The notes below the pieces were generated by a model. The model was not told where the DNA came from and ran no database searches. It saw only the letters and a list, made by a program, of their open reading frames with translations. Source: an uncultured Anaerococcus sp. (GTDB taxonomy: Bacteria > Bacillota_A > Clostridia > Tissierellales > Peptoniphilaceae). Taken from it: a stretch of DNA of 64,000 nucleotides. Within the stretch, counting starts at the first letter, position 1; every line of letters starts with the position of its first letter. The stretch is taken from the NCBI GenBank assembly GCA_902488555.1, contig CABTWT010000001.1, positions 21,233 to 85,232 of the forward strand. Direction: 5' to 3'. This document shows positions 1 to 7,845 of this stretch, piece by piece. The translations under genes were made by a program, and so were the position numbers.

Positions 1-633
1 GATGTAAGCGATGAGACACTTCTAAAACTTAGAGAAACAAGAATTCCATTTATACTATTAGATAAATATCATTCATTTAAAACACTACATACAGTAAGGA
101 TTGACTATGAAACAGAGCAATATAGGCTAGTGAAGCATCTCTTTGAGTCAGGTCACGAAAATGTATTGTATTTAAATTATAGTGATGACAATATCTTAAA
201 ACAAGCCAAAAAATCTGGATATGAAAAAGCTTGTAATGAGCTTGGCAAAAATACCTATTATTTAGAGTGTAATGGCAAGACAAGTAATGATGGATATGAG
301 ATTGGCAAAGAGGCCATTGCTCTTTGCAAAGAAAATGATATCAGTGCAGTAGCTTGTTGTTCTGATGAGCTTGCCATAGGTTTTATCGATTATTGTACTG
401 ACAACGCAATAAATGTACCAAATGACCTATCTGTAGCAGGATTTGGAGATGGATCAATAGCAAGTATTTATAGGCCAAACCTTACAACTATGGCTATTCC
501 ATACTATGATATTGGTGCAATTGCTATAAGAGCATTGATAAAGAGAATTCGTCAAGAAGATGACATCTTAACTGACGATTGGATAATAGATGCAAACATT
601 AAATTAAGAGAATCAAGTAAGTCTTTAAGTTGA
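1..633 (+). CDS. LacI/GalR-family transcriptional regulator, C-terminal part (5' end outside window)
   Basis: The reading frame is open from base 1, so this is the C-terminal 210 residues of a larger protein; the DNA-binding helix-turn-helix is missing because of the window edge. What remains is a periplasmic-binding-protein-like effector domain: 'IPFILLDKYH' near the start, 'HLFESGHENVLYL', then 'AVACCSDELAIGFI' and 'VPNDLSVAGFGDG', the usual LacI-family landmarks before the C-terminal 'LTTMAIPYYDIGAIAI'. It lies directly upstream of ptsH, and the ptsH promoter overlaps its stop codon. A role in carbon catabolite control (CcpA-like) is plausible from this position but the effector site alone does not prove it. 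An internal GTG at 130 is not the start. Confidence 0.85.
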   Translation, partial: DVSDETLLKLRETRIPFILLDKYHSFKTLHTVRIDYETEQYRLVKHLFESGHENVLYLNYSDDNILKQAKKSGYEKACNELGKNTYYLECNGKTSNDGYEIGKEAIALCKENDISAVACCSDELAIGFIDYCTDNAINVPNDLSVAGFGDGSIASIYRPNLTTMAIPYYDIGAIAIRALIKRIRQEDDILTDDWIIDANIKLRESSKSLS

Positions 634-658
634 AAATATAAACAATTTCAATTATAAT
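630..658 (+). promoter_or_regulatory. Promoter of ptsH
   Basis: TTGAAA at 630-635, a 17-base spacer, and TATAAT at 653-658: a near-consensus sigma-A promoter. The -35 box overlaps the TGA stop of the upstream LacI-type gene. Its position shows that ptsH is transcribed on its own rather than only from the regulator gene. Confidence 0.8.
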
Positions 659-693
659 ATAAACATAGAAAAAGAATATAGGAGGCTATTATT

Positions 694-954
694 ATGGCAG
701 AAAGAAAAGTCGTTGTAAGCAATGAAACAGGTTTACACGCTAGACCAGCAGCAAGTTTAGTTCAATTTGTTAAAAACTATCCTGGTGAAGTTAAAATTAT
801 AAAAGACGGTAAAGAAGCTAATGCAAAATCAATCTTCAACGTTATGAGCCTTGGAATTGCAAAAGGTACAGAAATTACCTTAATTGCAGAAGGTGAAGAC
901 GAAGAAAAATTTGTTGACGAATTAGTAGATTTTATAGAAAACTTATCAGAATAA
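694..954 (+). CDS. ptsH: Phosphocarrier protein HPr of the PTS
   Basis: HPr carries phosphate from enzyme I to the sugar-specific EIIA proteins in the cytoplasm. The protein is 86 residues, the normal HPr length. The active-site His15 sits in 'TGLHARPA', and the regulatory Ser46 (target of HPr kinase in Firmicutes) lies in 'AKSIFNVMSLG', so it can serve both sugar transport and catabolite repression. GGAGG at 681-685 lies 8 bases before the ATG. A terminator follows before ptsI, which starts 63 bases downstream. Identification is secure from the full-length motif match. Confidence 0.98.
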   Translation: MAERKVVVSNETGLHARPAASLVQFVKNYPGEVKIIKDGKEANAKSIFNVMSLGIAKGTEITLIAEGEDEEKFVDELVDFIENLSE

Positions 955-967
955 TTTAACTAGTAAG

Positions 968-993
968 AGGATACTGATTAGTATCCTTTTTTT
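968..993 (+). terminator. Terminator/attenuator between ptsH and ptsI
   Basis: AGGATAC (968-974), a 6-base loop, GTATCCT (981-987), then a run of T residues. It is a compact intrinsic terminator placed inside the pts operon, so it probably sets a higher ptsH than ptsI output by partial read-through. No separate ptsI promoter is obvious. Confidence 0.85.
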
Positions 994-1017
994 ATACTTT
1001 GTTAAGAAGGGAAGAAT

Positions 1018-2721
1018 ATGAATACCAAATATGAAGGAATAAAGGCTTCTAGTGGACTTGCTATAGGTACAATCTACCTTTTTAATAGGCAAGAAGTAGC
1101 TATCGATAAAACTAAAATAAGTGAGAATATGGTTGAAGAAGAAAAAGCTAGAATTCAAAATGCTCTAGACTCTTATCTAGATGAACTTAGTGATACAAAT
1201 GGGGCAAATGAAGCTCAAATTAATATTGCTAATGCTCACAAAGAATTATTACAAGACCCATATTTCTCAGACACAATTGAAAGTAAAATTTCAAATGAAT
1301 TAAAGAATTCTGAACTTGCCCTAAATGAAACCATCAATGAAATGGTGGAAATTATGAGTCAAATAGATGATGAATACCTAAAAGAGAGAGCAAGCGATTA
1401 CAAAGATATAGGATATCAATTGATGTATAAATTAAAGGGCATCAAGCCAAAAGATTTATCTCTAATTGAGCCAAATTCTATAGTTATTTCTAAAGAATTA
1501 ACTCCATCTGATACTTCAAATATGAATAAAGATAATGTCGTTGGATTTGCTACAGATCTTGGTGGAAAAACAAGTCATACTTCAATAATTGCCCAAACAT
1601 TAGATATGCCAGCATTAGTTGGTATGAAAGATATTTCTACAAAGATTGAGGGTGGAGAAAAAGCTATAATAGATGGAAATGAAGGTTTTATAATTATTGA
1701 CCCATCTGATGAATTAATCTTAGAATATGAATCTAAAATCAAAGAACAAAAAGAAATGAAAGAAAGACTTTCTTTGATAAAAGATAAAGAGGCAGTAACA
1801 AAAGATAATCGCCATGTAGAAGTTTCTGCAAATATTGGCAATATTGAAGATCTTAAAATTGCAATTGAAAATGGATGTGATGGGGTAGGATTATTTAGAA
1901 CAGAGTTCTTATATATGGAAAATACTCACTTCCCAACAGAAGAAGAGCAATTTACTGTATACAAAGAAGCAACAGAGATGCTAGGTGAAAAACCTCTTAT
2001 AATCAGAACTCTAGATATTGGTGGAGATAAAGGACTAGATTACTTTGAATTCCCTGTAGAAGACAACCCATTTTTAGGCTATAGAGCAATAAGACTATGC
2101 TTAGATAGGGAAGATATATTTATAACCCAATTAAAAGCTCTAGTTCGTGCGTCTGCCTTTGGAAACCTAAAAATAATGATACCTATGGTAATTAGTGTTT
2201 CTGAGATCAAGAGGAGCTTGGAATTAATTGAGCAAATAAAAGAAGAATTCGACAAAGAGGGCATTGCTTATAATAAAGATCTTGATGTTGGAATAATGGT
2301 TGAAACACCTGCTTCTGTATTTATGGCAGATAAGCTCATAAAATACGTAGACTTCTTTTCAATAGGAACAAATGACTTATCACAATACACCCTAGCTGTA
2401 GATAGAGGCAATGAATTTATTTCTGACCTATATTCTAACTATAACCCTGCAGTATTAAGAGCTATTAAACACGTTATAGATACTTCTCACAAGGCCGGCA
2501 AATGGACAGGCATGTGTGGACAGTTCGCATCCGATACATTTGCAACAGAACTATTACTAGGCTTAGGTTTAGATGAGTTCTCATCTGCATCAGCAAAAGT
2601 AGCAGAAATGAAGGATATTATAATTAACTCATCTTTTAAAGAGTGCGAAGACTTTTCAAATAGGCTCTTAGATTTAGAGGGTCCTGAAGAAGTGGAAGAA
2701 GAAATTAATAAATATAAATAA
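1018..2721 (+). CDS. ptsI: PTS enzyme I (phosphoenolpyruvate-protein phosphotransferase)
   Basis: Enzyme I takes phosphate from PEP and passes it to HPr. The 567 residues match the family length. The swivelling domain carries the phospho-histidine, His187, in 'GGKTSHTSIIAQ'. The PEP-binding barrel has 'LFRTEFLYM', 'IRTLDIGGDK', 'GTNDLSQYTLAVDRG' and the catalytic Cys500 in 'GMCGQ'. GAAGGGAAG precedes the ATG. The stop is one base from the next gene's start, so the two are co-transcribed. Nothing is missing or unusual in the enzyme itself; the odd point is the terminator separating it from ptsH. Confidence 0.97.
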   Translation: MNTKYEGIKASSGLAIGTIYLFNRQEVAIDKTKISENMVEEEKARIQNALDSYLDELSDTNGANEAQINIANAHKELLQDPYFSDTIESKISNELKNSELALNETINEMVEIMSQIDDEYLKERASDYKDIGYQLMYKLKGIKPKDLSLIEPNSIVISKELTPSDTSNMNKDNVVGFATDLGGKTSHTSIIAQTLDMPALVGMKDISTKIEGGEKAIIDGNEGFIIIDPSDELILEYESKIKEQKEMKERLSLIKDKEAVTKDNRHVEVSANIGNIEDLKIAIENGCDGVGLFRTEFLYMENTHFPTEEEQFTVYKEATEMLGEKPLIIRTLDIGGDKGLDYFEFPVEDNPFLGYRAIRLCLDREDIFITQLKALVRASAFGNLKIMIPMVISVSEIKRSLELIEQIKEEFDKEGIAYNKDLDVGIMVETPASVFMADKLIKYVDFFSIGTNDLSQYTLAVDRGNEFISDLYSNYNPAVLRAIKHVIDTSHKAGKWTGMCGQFASDTFATELLLGLGLDEFSSASAKVAEMKDIIINSSFKECEDFSNRLLDLEGPEEVEEEINKYK

Positions 2722-2722
2722 A

Positions 2723-3586
2723 ATGGATAAAAAAATAATAGATACACTTAAAAAAATTGAACTTTTCGATGATAAATTATCTGACCAAGATATTAGCTAT
2801 GTTTCTAAGAATACTTATGAAATAAAGGCTGATAATAGGTCTTATTTGCTAAAATTATATGATAATTCACATAGAAATGAGAGTGAATCTATAAATAAAT
2901 TTGATAAATTTTCAAAGGCAATTACTGGAAAGTTTTTGGAAGACTTAAATCAATATTACCAAATTTATGATTTTGATAATTTTATATCATTAGGAGAATA
3001 CTTAGATAAATCTAATGAGCCAGATCAATATGACATGGGATATAAGTTTGGTAAATCTTTAAAAGAATTCCATGGCACACCAACAAGTCTTGATATTAAT
3101 TGGTATAAACTATGCAAGACAAAATCTAACTATCTTTTCTATATGCATGGCCTTTGTGATATTATCGGAGATAATGATTATATACTGGTTGACTACATCA
3201 GTCATAATCAGCACTTAACCAAATCTGTTAAAACAAGCTATTTAATAAGTGGAATAAGTCTTGATGATATTATTATTGACGACAAATTTAATATTCTAGC
3301 CTTGGACTTTAAAGATATTGGTGATCCTATATTTGATTTTACAAGTATAAACAGAATTGCTATAAAAAATCCAGAATTTTCTAGAGGAGTTATAAATGCC
3401 TATTTTGATGGGAAAAAAGCTCCAATTAAATTTTTCAGGCTCCTTGCCCTATACCAGGCTTATTTGATACTAGAAAATATGGTAAATGCTAGATCATCAA
3501 AGCCTTGCTTATTTAGCAAGGAGGAGGAAAAATTATTACTTTTAATGTATGATAATTATAATCAAGAAATTCCTCAGTGGATATGA
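2723..3586 (+). CDS. Aminoglycoside-phosphotransferase-fold protein lacking the catalytic loop residues (putative pseudokinase)
   Basis: The 287-residue protein begins one base after ptsI ends and has no clear ribosome site, suggesting translational coupling. Its layout resembles the APH/choline-kinase fold: a VAIK-like Lys44 in 'YLLKLY', a helical middle, then residues 174-202 aligning with the catalytic and metal loops. At the first loop 'HGDxHxxN' is expected but 'ISGISLDD' is present, so the catalytic Asp and the Asn are gone, while 'DFKDIGDP' (195-202) retains the DFG-like Asp. I infer a degenerate or regulatory kinase homologue. The fold call comes from pattern reading only and could be wrong. 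A terminator follows immediately. Confidence 0.5.
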   Translation: MDKKIIDTLKKIELFDDKLSDQDISYVSKNTYEIKADNRSYLLKLYDNSHRNESESINKFDKFSKAITGKFLEDLNQYYQIYDFDNFISLGEYLDKSNEPDQYDMGYKFGKSLKEFHGTPTSLDINWYKLCKTKSNYLFYMHGLCDIIGDNDYILVDYISHNQHLTKSVKTSYLISGISLDDIIIDDKFNILALDFKDIGDPIFDFTSINRIAIKNPEFSRGVINAYFDGKKAPIKFFRLLALYQAYLILENMVNARSSKPCLFSKEEEKLLLLMYDNYNQEIPQWI

Positions 3587-3609
3587 GAGAGTCTTTGGCT
3601 CTCTTTTTT
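3586..3609 (+). terminator. Terminator after the pts operon
   Basis: AGAGAG (3586-3591), a 7-base loop, CTCTCT (3599-3604) and six T residues. The stem begins in the stop codon of the preceding gene. Confidence 0.85.
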
Positions 3610-3672
3610 ATTTTTATTTACGAAATTAAATTTTTATGATAAGCTTTTACTATAAGTTAGTGGAGGTAGTGG

Positions 3673-4509
3673 ATGAAAAAAAATATATCGATTTTTGTAG
3701 GATCTTTACTCCTAGGTGCAGGCCTTTATTTTTTCTTGTTAATCCATGATATTTCAGCTGGTGGAGTATCTGGTCTATCACTTGTATTTTCAAACCTGTT
3801 CAATATTGACCTAGGAATATTCAACTTTATATTAAACGCCCTGGTATTGGTTTTGGGTGGCATATTTGTAAGTGTAGATTTTGCAAAAAAATCTCTTTTA
3901 TCCGCTGTAACTGTATCAATAGAGATAATTTTATTTGAAAGATTTCTACCTGATTTTAGCCTATCTAGTGATGCGCTTTTAAATACCTTGTGCGGACCTA
4001 TAGTTGTTGCGGCTGGTCTTGGCCTAATATTTTACAATGGAGGTTCTTCAGGTGGAACAGATGTTATAGCAACTATTATTAATAAATATACAAGTATCCC
4101 TATACACATTTCTTTATTTTTTGCTGATTTTACAGTAGTAATATTATCAGCATTCGTTATAGGTATAGAAAAATCTATGTACGCTACAATTGCAATAATT
4201 ATCCAATCCATTGCCCTAGATAATGCCATACAAGGTCTTGGAAGGAAGATTGCTGTATATGTTATTAGCGATAAATATGAAGAAATCAACGAGATACTTA
4301 TTAAAAAACATAATAGGGGTGTAACTCTTCTCCATGCCGAAGGCGGTTATACTGGAAGAGAAAAGAAGCTTATTCTAACTGTATCTACTTTTAGAAGATA
4401 TCCACTTATCAAAGAAGATATATTAAAGGTTGATGACAGAGCATTCATATTCACAAATACTATATCTGAAGTACTTGGAGAAGGATTCACTTTGAAACAA
4501 TTAAATTAG
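3673..4509 (+). CDS. YitT family membrane protein (DUF161 + DUF2179)
   Basis: An integral membrane protein of 278 residues. The N-terminal two thirds contains hydrophobic segments (first at about residues 5-25) and the signature 'GGSSGGTDVIATI' followed by a long pair of membrane spans. The C-terminal 80 residues ('GVTLLHAEGGYTGREKKLI') match the soluble DUF2179 domain that binds small ligands in this family. The transport substrate is unknown. GGAGG at 3662-3666 lies 6 bases before the ATG. The stop codon overlaps the ribosome site of cvfB, so the two genes form one operon. Confidence 0.9.
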   Translation: MKKNISIFVGSLLLGAGLYFFLLIHDISAGGVSGLSLVFSNLFNIDLGIFNFILNALVLVLGGIFVSVDFAKKSLLSAVTVSIEIILFERFLPDFSLSSDALLNTLCGPIVVAAGLGLIFYNGGSSGGTDVIATIINKYTSIPIHISLFFADFTVVILSAFVIGIEKSMYATIAIIIQSIALDNAIQGLGRKIAVYVISDKYEEINEILIKKHNRGVTLLHAEGGYTGREKKLILTVSTFRRYPLIKEDILKVDDRAFIFTNTISEVLGEGFTLKQLN

Positions 4510-4518
4510 GAGTTTGTT

Positions 4519-5328
4519 ATAAAAGAATATAAGATAAAAAGATTTACAAAAAATAAGGCATACTTACAGACTAAGTTTGGAGATGCAGTAATAGATAAGA
4601 AAGAAGTCAAAGATTTTCATCAAGGGGAAAAAGTAGAAGCTTATTTATATAAAGACTACGATAATTTAATAAGAGCTAGTAGAGATTTTCCCTATGATGT
4701 TGATAAAATTTATGATTTAAAAGCTGTAAAAGTTGATAAGAAGGGTGTCTACTTTGAAATAGAAGGAGGAAGCCATGTTTTTATGCCTTTTACAGAAAGA
4801 ACTTATAGAGTTATCATGCATATGACCTATCCTGTTGCTTTCAAGTTAGATAGTAAGGGTTTTATTTATCTAACTAGCAAAATACGTGATTTACTTACAA
4901 CTGACCACGAATTTCAAGAAAATGATGAAGTTACTGGCAGAATTTATTCTATAAATAAGGCAATTGGTGCTTTTGTTGCAATAGATAATAAGTATGATTC
5001 TTTACTTAGAATGGATGAGTTAAAAGGAGTTCACGTTGAAGGTGAACTAATCGAAGCCAGGGTAAAAGAAGTCAAAGATGATGGAAAAATTGAGCTTTCC
5101 CTAAGGCAGAGAGCTTATCTAGAAATTGATAACGATAGCGATATGATTTTAGACTATTTGATAGACCACGATGGTGTGCTCTATCTATCAGATAATTCAA
5201 GCCCAGATAAAATTAATGCCATATTTGGCATAAGCAAATCATCCTTTAAAAGAGCCATAGGCAGACTTTATAAAAATAACGATATTAAGATATATAACAA
5301 CAAAATTGAACTAGTAAAGAGGAACTAA
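4519..5328 (+). CDS. cvfB: CvfB-family S1-domain RNA-binding protein, apparent ATA start
   Basis: CvfB proteins bind RNA and influence virulence-factor expression in Staphylococcus. The frame is open from the YitT stop, and S1-like sequence begins at once ('YKIKRFTKNKAYLQTKFG'). No ATG, GTG or TTG lies in frame before 4783. AGGAG at 4508-4512 followed by six bases points to ATA at 4519 as the start, giving 269 residues, close to the family's usual 280-300. Starting at the ATG at 4783 would delete the first S1 domain and leave 181 residues. The C-terminal 60 residues are the winged helix ('INAIFGISKSSFKRAI'). The last base of its stop is the first base of the next ATG. Confidence 0.85.
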   Translation: MKEYKIKRFTKNKAYLQTKFGDAVIDKKEVKDFHQGEKVEAYLYKDYDNLIRASRDFPYDVDKIYDLKAVKVDKKGVYFEIEGGSHVFMPFTERTYRVIMHMTYPVAFKLDSKGFIYLTSKIRDLLTTDHEFQENDEVTGRIYSINKAIGAFVAIDNKYDSLLRMDELKGVHVEGELIEARVKEVKDDGKIELSLRQRAYLEIDNDSDMILDYLIDHDGVLYLSDNSSPDKINAIFGISKSSFKRAIGRLYKNNDIKIYNNKIELVKRN

Positions 5329-6068
5329 TGAGCGAAAATAAATTATTGGCAGAGGTAAATGGTAAAAAAATCTATGAAGATGATGTATATCATGTTTTGG
5401 CTAGTATAGAAGATAAGCAGAGATTTAATTCTAAAGAAGGATTTGATATATTAACTGATGAACTTGTTAATCAAGAACTTATCCTTCAGGATGCCAAAGA
5501 AAATAAATTCGATCAAGAAGAAGAATTTATAGAAAGACTCGAAGAAGTCAAAAACGATATGCTAAAAAACTATGCCATGCATAAAATTTTTAACGAAGTA
5601 ACTATAAATGATGATGAAGTTTTGGATTATTATAATAAGAATAAAGATACACTATTTAGTCCAACAACTTATACAGCTTCTCATATTTTACTAGAAGACG
5701 AAAACGAAGCTAATAAAATACTTGAAGAGATAAAAAATGGCCTAGACTTTGCTGAAGCTGCTAAAAAATATTCCATAGACCCTTCAAAGGATAATGGAGG
5801 ATCCTTAGGAACATTTCCAAAAGGAGTTATGGTTGCTGAATTCCAAGAGGGACTCGATAAGCTATCTATAGGAGAAGTATCAGAACCAGTCAAATCTCAA
5901 TTTGGCTACCATCTTATAAAACTTGATGATAAAAAAGTAAATGAACAAAACTTTGAGGACATTAAAGATAATATTAGATCAACCTATGAAATGATCAAAA
6001 GACAGGAAAAATATTTAGAACTAGTAAATGAACTTTATAAGAAGTCTGAGGTCAAAAAATACTATTAG
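5328..6068 (+). CDS. Cytoplasmic parvulin-type peptidyl-prolyl isomerase
   Basis: A 246-residue foldase. There is no signal peptide or lipobox, unlike secreted PrsA, so it should act in the cytoplasm. Residues 1-110 form a SurA/trigger-like helical chaperone region ('DELVNQELILQDAKE'). The parvulin domain covers roughly 115-205: 'ASHILLEDENEA', 'AKKYSIDPSKDNGGSLG', 'LSIGEVSEPVKSQFGYH'. A short helical tail follows. The start overlaps the cvfB stop by one base. Its substrates are unknown; proteins from the neighbouring genes are candidates only by position. Confidence 0.88.
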   Translation: MSENKLLAEVNGKKIYEDDVYHVLASIEDKQRFNSKEGFDILTDELVNQELILQDAKENKFDQEEEFIERLEEVKNDMLKNYAMHKIFNEVTINDDEVLDYYNKNKDTLFSPTTYTASHILLEDENEANKILEEIKNGLDFAEAAKKYSIDPSKDNGGSLGTFPKGVMVAEFQEGLDKLSIGEVSEPVKSQFGYHLIKLDDKKVNEQNFEDIKDNIRSTYEMIKRQEKYLELVNELYKKSEVKKYY

Positions 6069-6077
6069 GCAGAAGTT

Positions 6078-7445
6078 ATGGATTATGAAAATACAATAAG
6101 TAATCTTCAAGAAAATTTAAGACAATTTGAATCGATAGATGCTTTAACCAATGAAAAGTCATATATTGATGAATTTATAACTCATTCATCAAAATATGAC
6201 CTTTCATACTTTGATGATTCCATCTATATCAAAAAAGGTGATAATCCCAAAGCTGTATTGCACTTAAATATAGATTCAAAAATAAAAGATTCTCAAATAT
6301 CACTGAGTGAAGATGGTCTTTATCTGTATTCTAACAATGATTTAAACTATATTAATTCCTTGTTAGCTATTAATGAGCTTTTACAAAAATCTTCTAATAA
6401 TTTTGATGTTTTGATTACTAACAATAATATTCAAAATGAGAATAGAGACTACAAGGCTTTGTATTTTCACTTGAGAAGTAAGAATATTATAAATCTTAAT
6501 CTTAGACAATCAAGATGTTTAGCAAATGAATTTTCTGCTTTGATTTTGTCGAAAATAAATATTCCAGTAGAAAGGTTTTATCCAGACTATGACTATAAGA
6601 TTTTTAGAATTAGTTTATCTAATCTAATAGGTGGTCATAGTGGATCTGACCTTGATAAGGTTAGGATTAATTCTATAAAATCCCTGGTCACCTTTATTAG
6701 AAAAATGAAAGCCAAAGTAGATCTTGATATCATAAATCTTCAAGCAGGCGATAGGTACGACAGGATACCTAATTTTGGGCATATAGATTTTGTAATCAAA
6801 TCTGACTATGTTAGTGACCTAGAAGATATTTTTGATTTAGTTAAAAATGAATATATGGAAAAGAATTTAAAGCATGAACCTAATATGGATTTTACTTTGG
6901 AAGAAATCAATTTAAGTGAATTTAACCCAATTACCCAAGTATCATTTGAACACTTGGCTTCCTTTGTAGAACTTGTTCCATCTGGCGCATATGCTGTTGA
7001 TAATTTGAACAATGAACTTATATCATCTATCAATTTATCTATATCTAGAACTAGTGAAGAATTTTTCAATTTCATCATAGTTTATAGGTCTTTAACTAGT
7101 GAATCAATGAAAGAAATGCTCAAAACAACCAAAATGGCTGCAAAGATTAGTTCAGCTAATATAAAAAGTGGTTTAATAATACCAAGGTGGAAAAACAGTA
7201 AAGATAACTTAACGGAAGTTTTCAAACAAGCTTTTAATGATTTAACTGGAGAAGAATTTGATGTGGTAAAAACACAATATTCACTAGATTCAAGTATAAT
7301 TTTTAACAATTTAGATGTTAACTTGATTTCATTAGGGGTAGAATATAAACAAGGGGAGAGTGGCAATTATTTTTCTCCACTAGAAGATATAGCAGATATA
7401 ATAAAACTAGTGGATACTGCTCTAACCCATTTAGCAAAACTATAA
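6078..7445 (+). CDS. M20C/PepD-like aminoacyl-histidine dipeptidase homologue without metal ligands (pseudoenzyme)
   Basis: The 455-residue protein follows the PepD/M20C layout from end to end. Residues 185-189 are the hallmark 'GGHSG' (His187), the lid region has 'DRYDRIPNFGHID' where PepD has its NAIPREA segment, and 'GLIIPRWKNSKDN' matches the start of the second catalytic half. By eye alignment the catalytic residues are altered: HxD becomes His62-Leu-Asn64, the bridging Asp becomes Asn87, the Glu-Glu pair falls on Asn115-Asn117, the next Asp becomes Asn141, and the C-terminal PHSP His becomes Phe in 'YFSPLEDI'. The frame is intact and codon use matches its neighbours, so selection has kept the fold. 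Function unknown. Confidence 0.75.
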   Translation: MDYENTISNLQENLRQFESIDALTNEKSYIDEFITHSSKYDLSYFDDSIYIKKGDNPKAVLHLNIDSKIKDSQISLSEDGLYLYSNNDLNYINSLLAINELLQKSSNNFDVLITNNNIQNENRDYKALYFHLRSKNIINLNLRQSRCLANEFSALILSKINIPVERFYPDYDYKIFRISLSNLIGGHSGSDLDKVRINSIKSLVTFIRKMKAKVDLDIINLQAGDRYDRIPNFGHIDFVIKSDYVSDLEDIFDLVKNEYMEKNLKHEPNMDFTLEEINLSEFNPITQVSFEHLASFVELVPSGAYAVDNLNNELISSINLSISRTSEEFFNFIIVYRSLTSESMKEMLKTTKMAAKISSANIKSGLIIPRWKNSKDNLTEVFKQAFNDLTGEEFDVVKTQYSLDSSIIFNNLDVNLISLGVEYKQGESGNYFSPLEDIADIIKLVDTALTHLAKL

Positions 7446-7455
7446 GGAGTAGCTT

Positions 7456-7845
7456 ATGACAGAAAAATTAGAATTGCACGGTCATGAAGTAGAGTTTTTA
7501 AAAAACGAAGGCAAGGCTATAATTGAAATCGATTTAGGTGATGCTAGCGATGAATGCTATCTATTGGACATATTTTCAGTTGATGGCACAGATTATGTAG
7601 CCTTAATCTCTAGTGAAAGTTATGAAATTTATTTATTCTACTATGAGGATTCTTTCGAAGAAGATGAGATTGACCTTAGATTAATAGATGATGAAGAAGA
7701 ATTAGAAGAAGTTTTCCATTTATTCACCCACTATTGGGATGATGAAGCTATAGATCAAGTAGTAGAAGACTATAATTCAGATTTAGAAGTTGAAGATGAT
7801 ATAGAAGATTTAGAAGAGGAAGATGTAGAAGATATTGATGAATAA
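7456..7845 (+). CDS. DUF1292 family protein with long acidic tail
   Basis: 129 residues. The first 85 match the small DUF1292 (YrzB-type) fold: 'HGHEVEFLKNEGKAII', then 'LLDIFSVDGTDYVALI' and 'LRLIDDEEELEEVFHLF'. The last 40 residues are almost wholly Asp and Glu, which is longer and more acidic than the second DUF1292 copy at 48802. Function of the family is unknown. AGGAG at 7444-7448 precedes the ATG. The next gene begins inside its 3' end. Confidence 0.85.
   Translation: MTEKLELHGHEVEFLKNEGKAIIEIDLGDASDECYLLDIFSVDGTDYVALISSESYEIYLFYYEDSFEEDEIDLRLIDDEEELEEVFHLFTHYWDDEAIDQVVEDYNSDLEVEDDIEDLEEEDVEDIDE

Noticed and set aside
4771..4790. Alternative cvfB start at ATG 4783 with AGGAGG at 4764-4769
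   Set aside because: Spacing to 4783 is about 13 bases; the well-spaced ATG at 4775 is out of frame; and S1-domain sequence continues upstream in frame to 4519.
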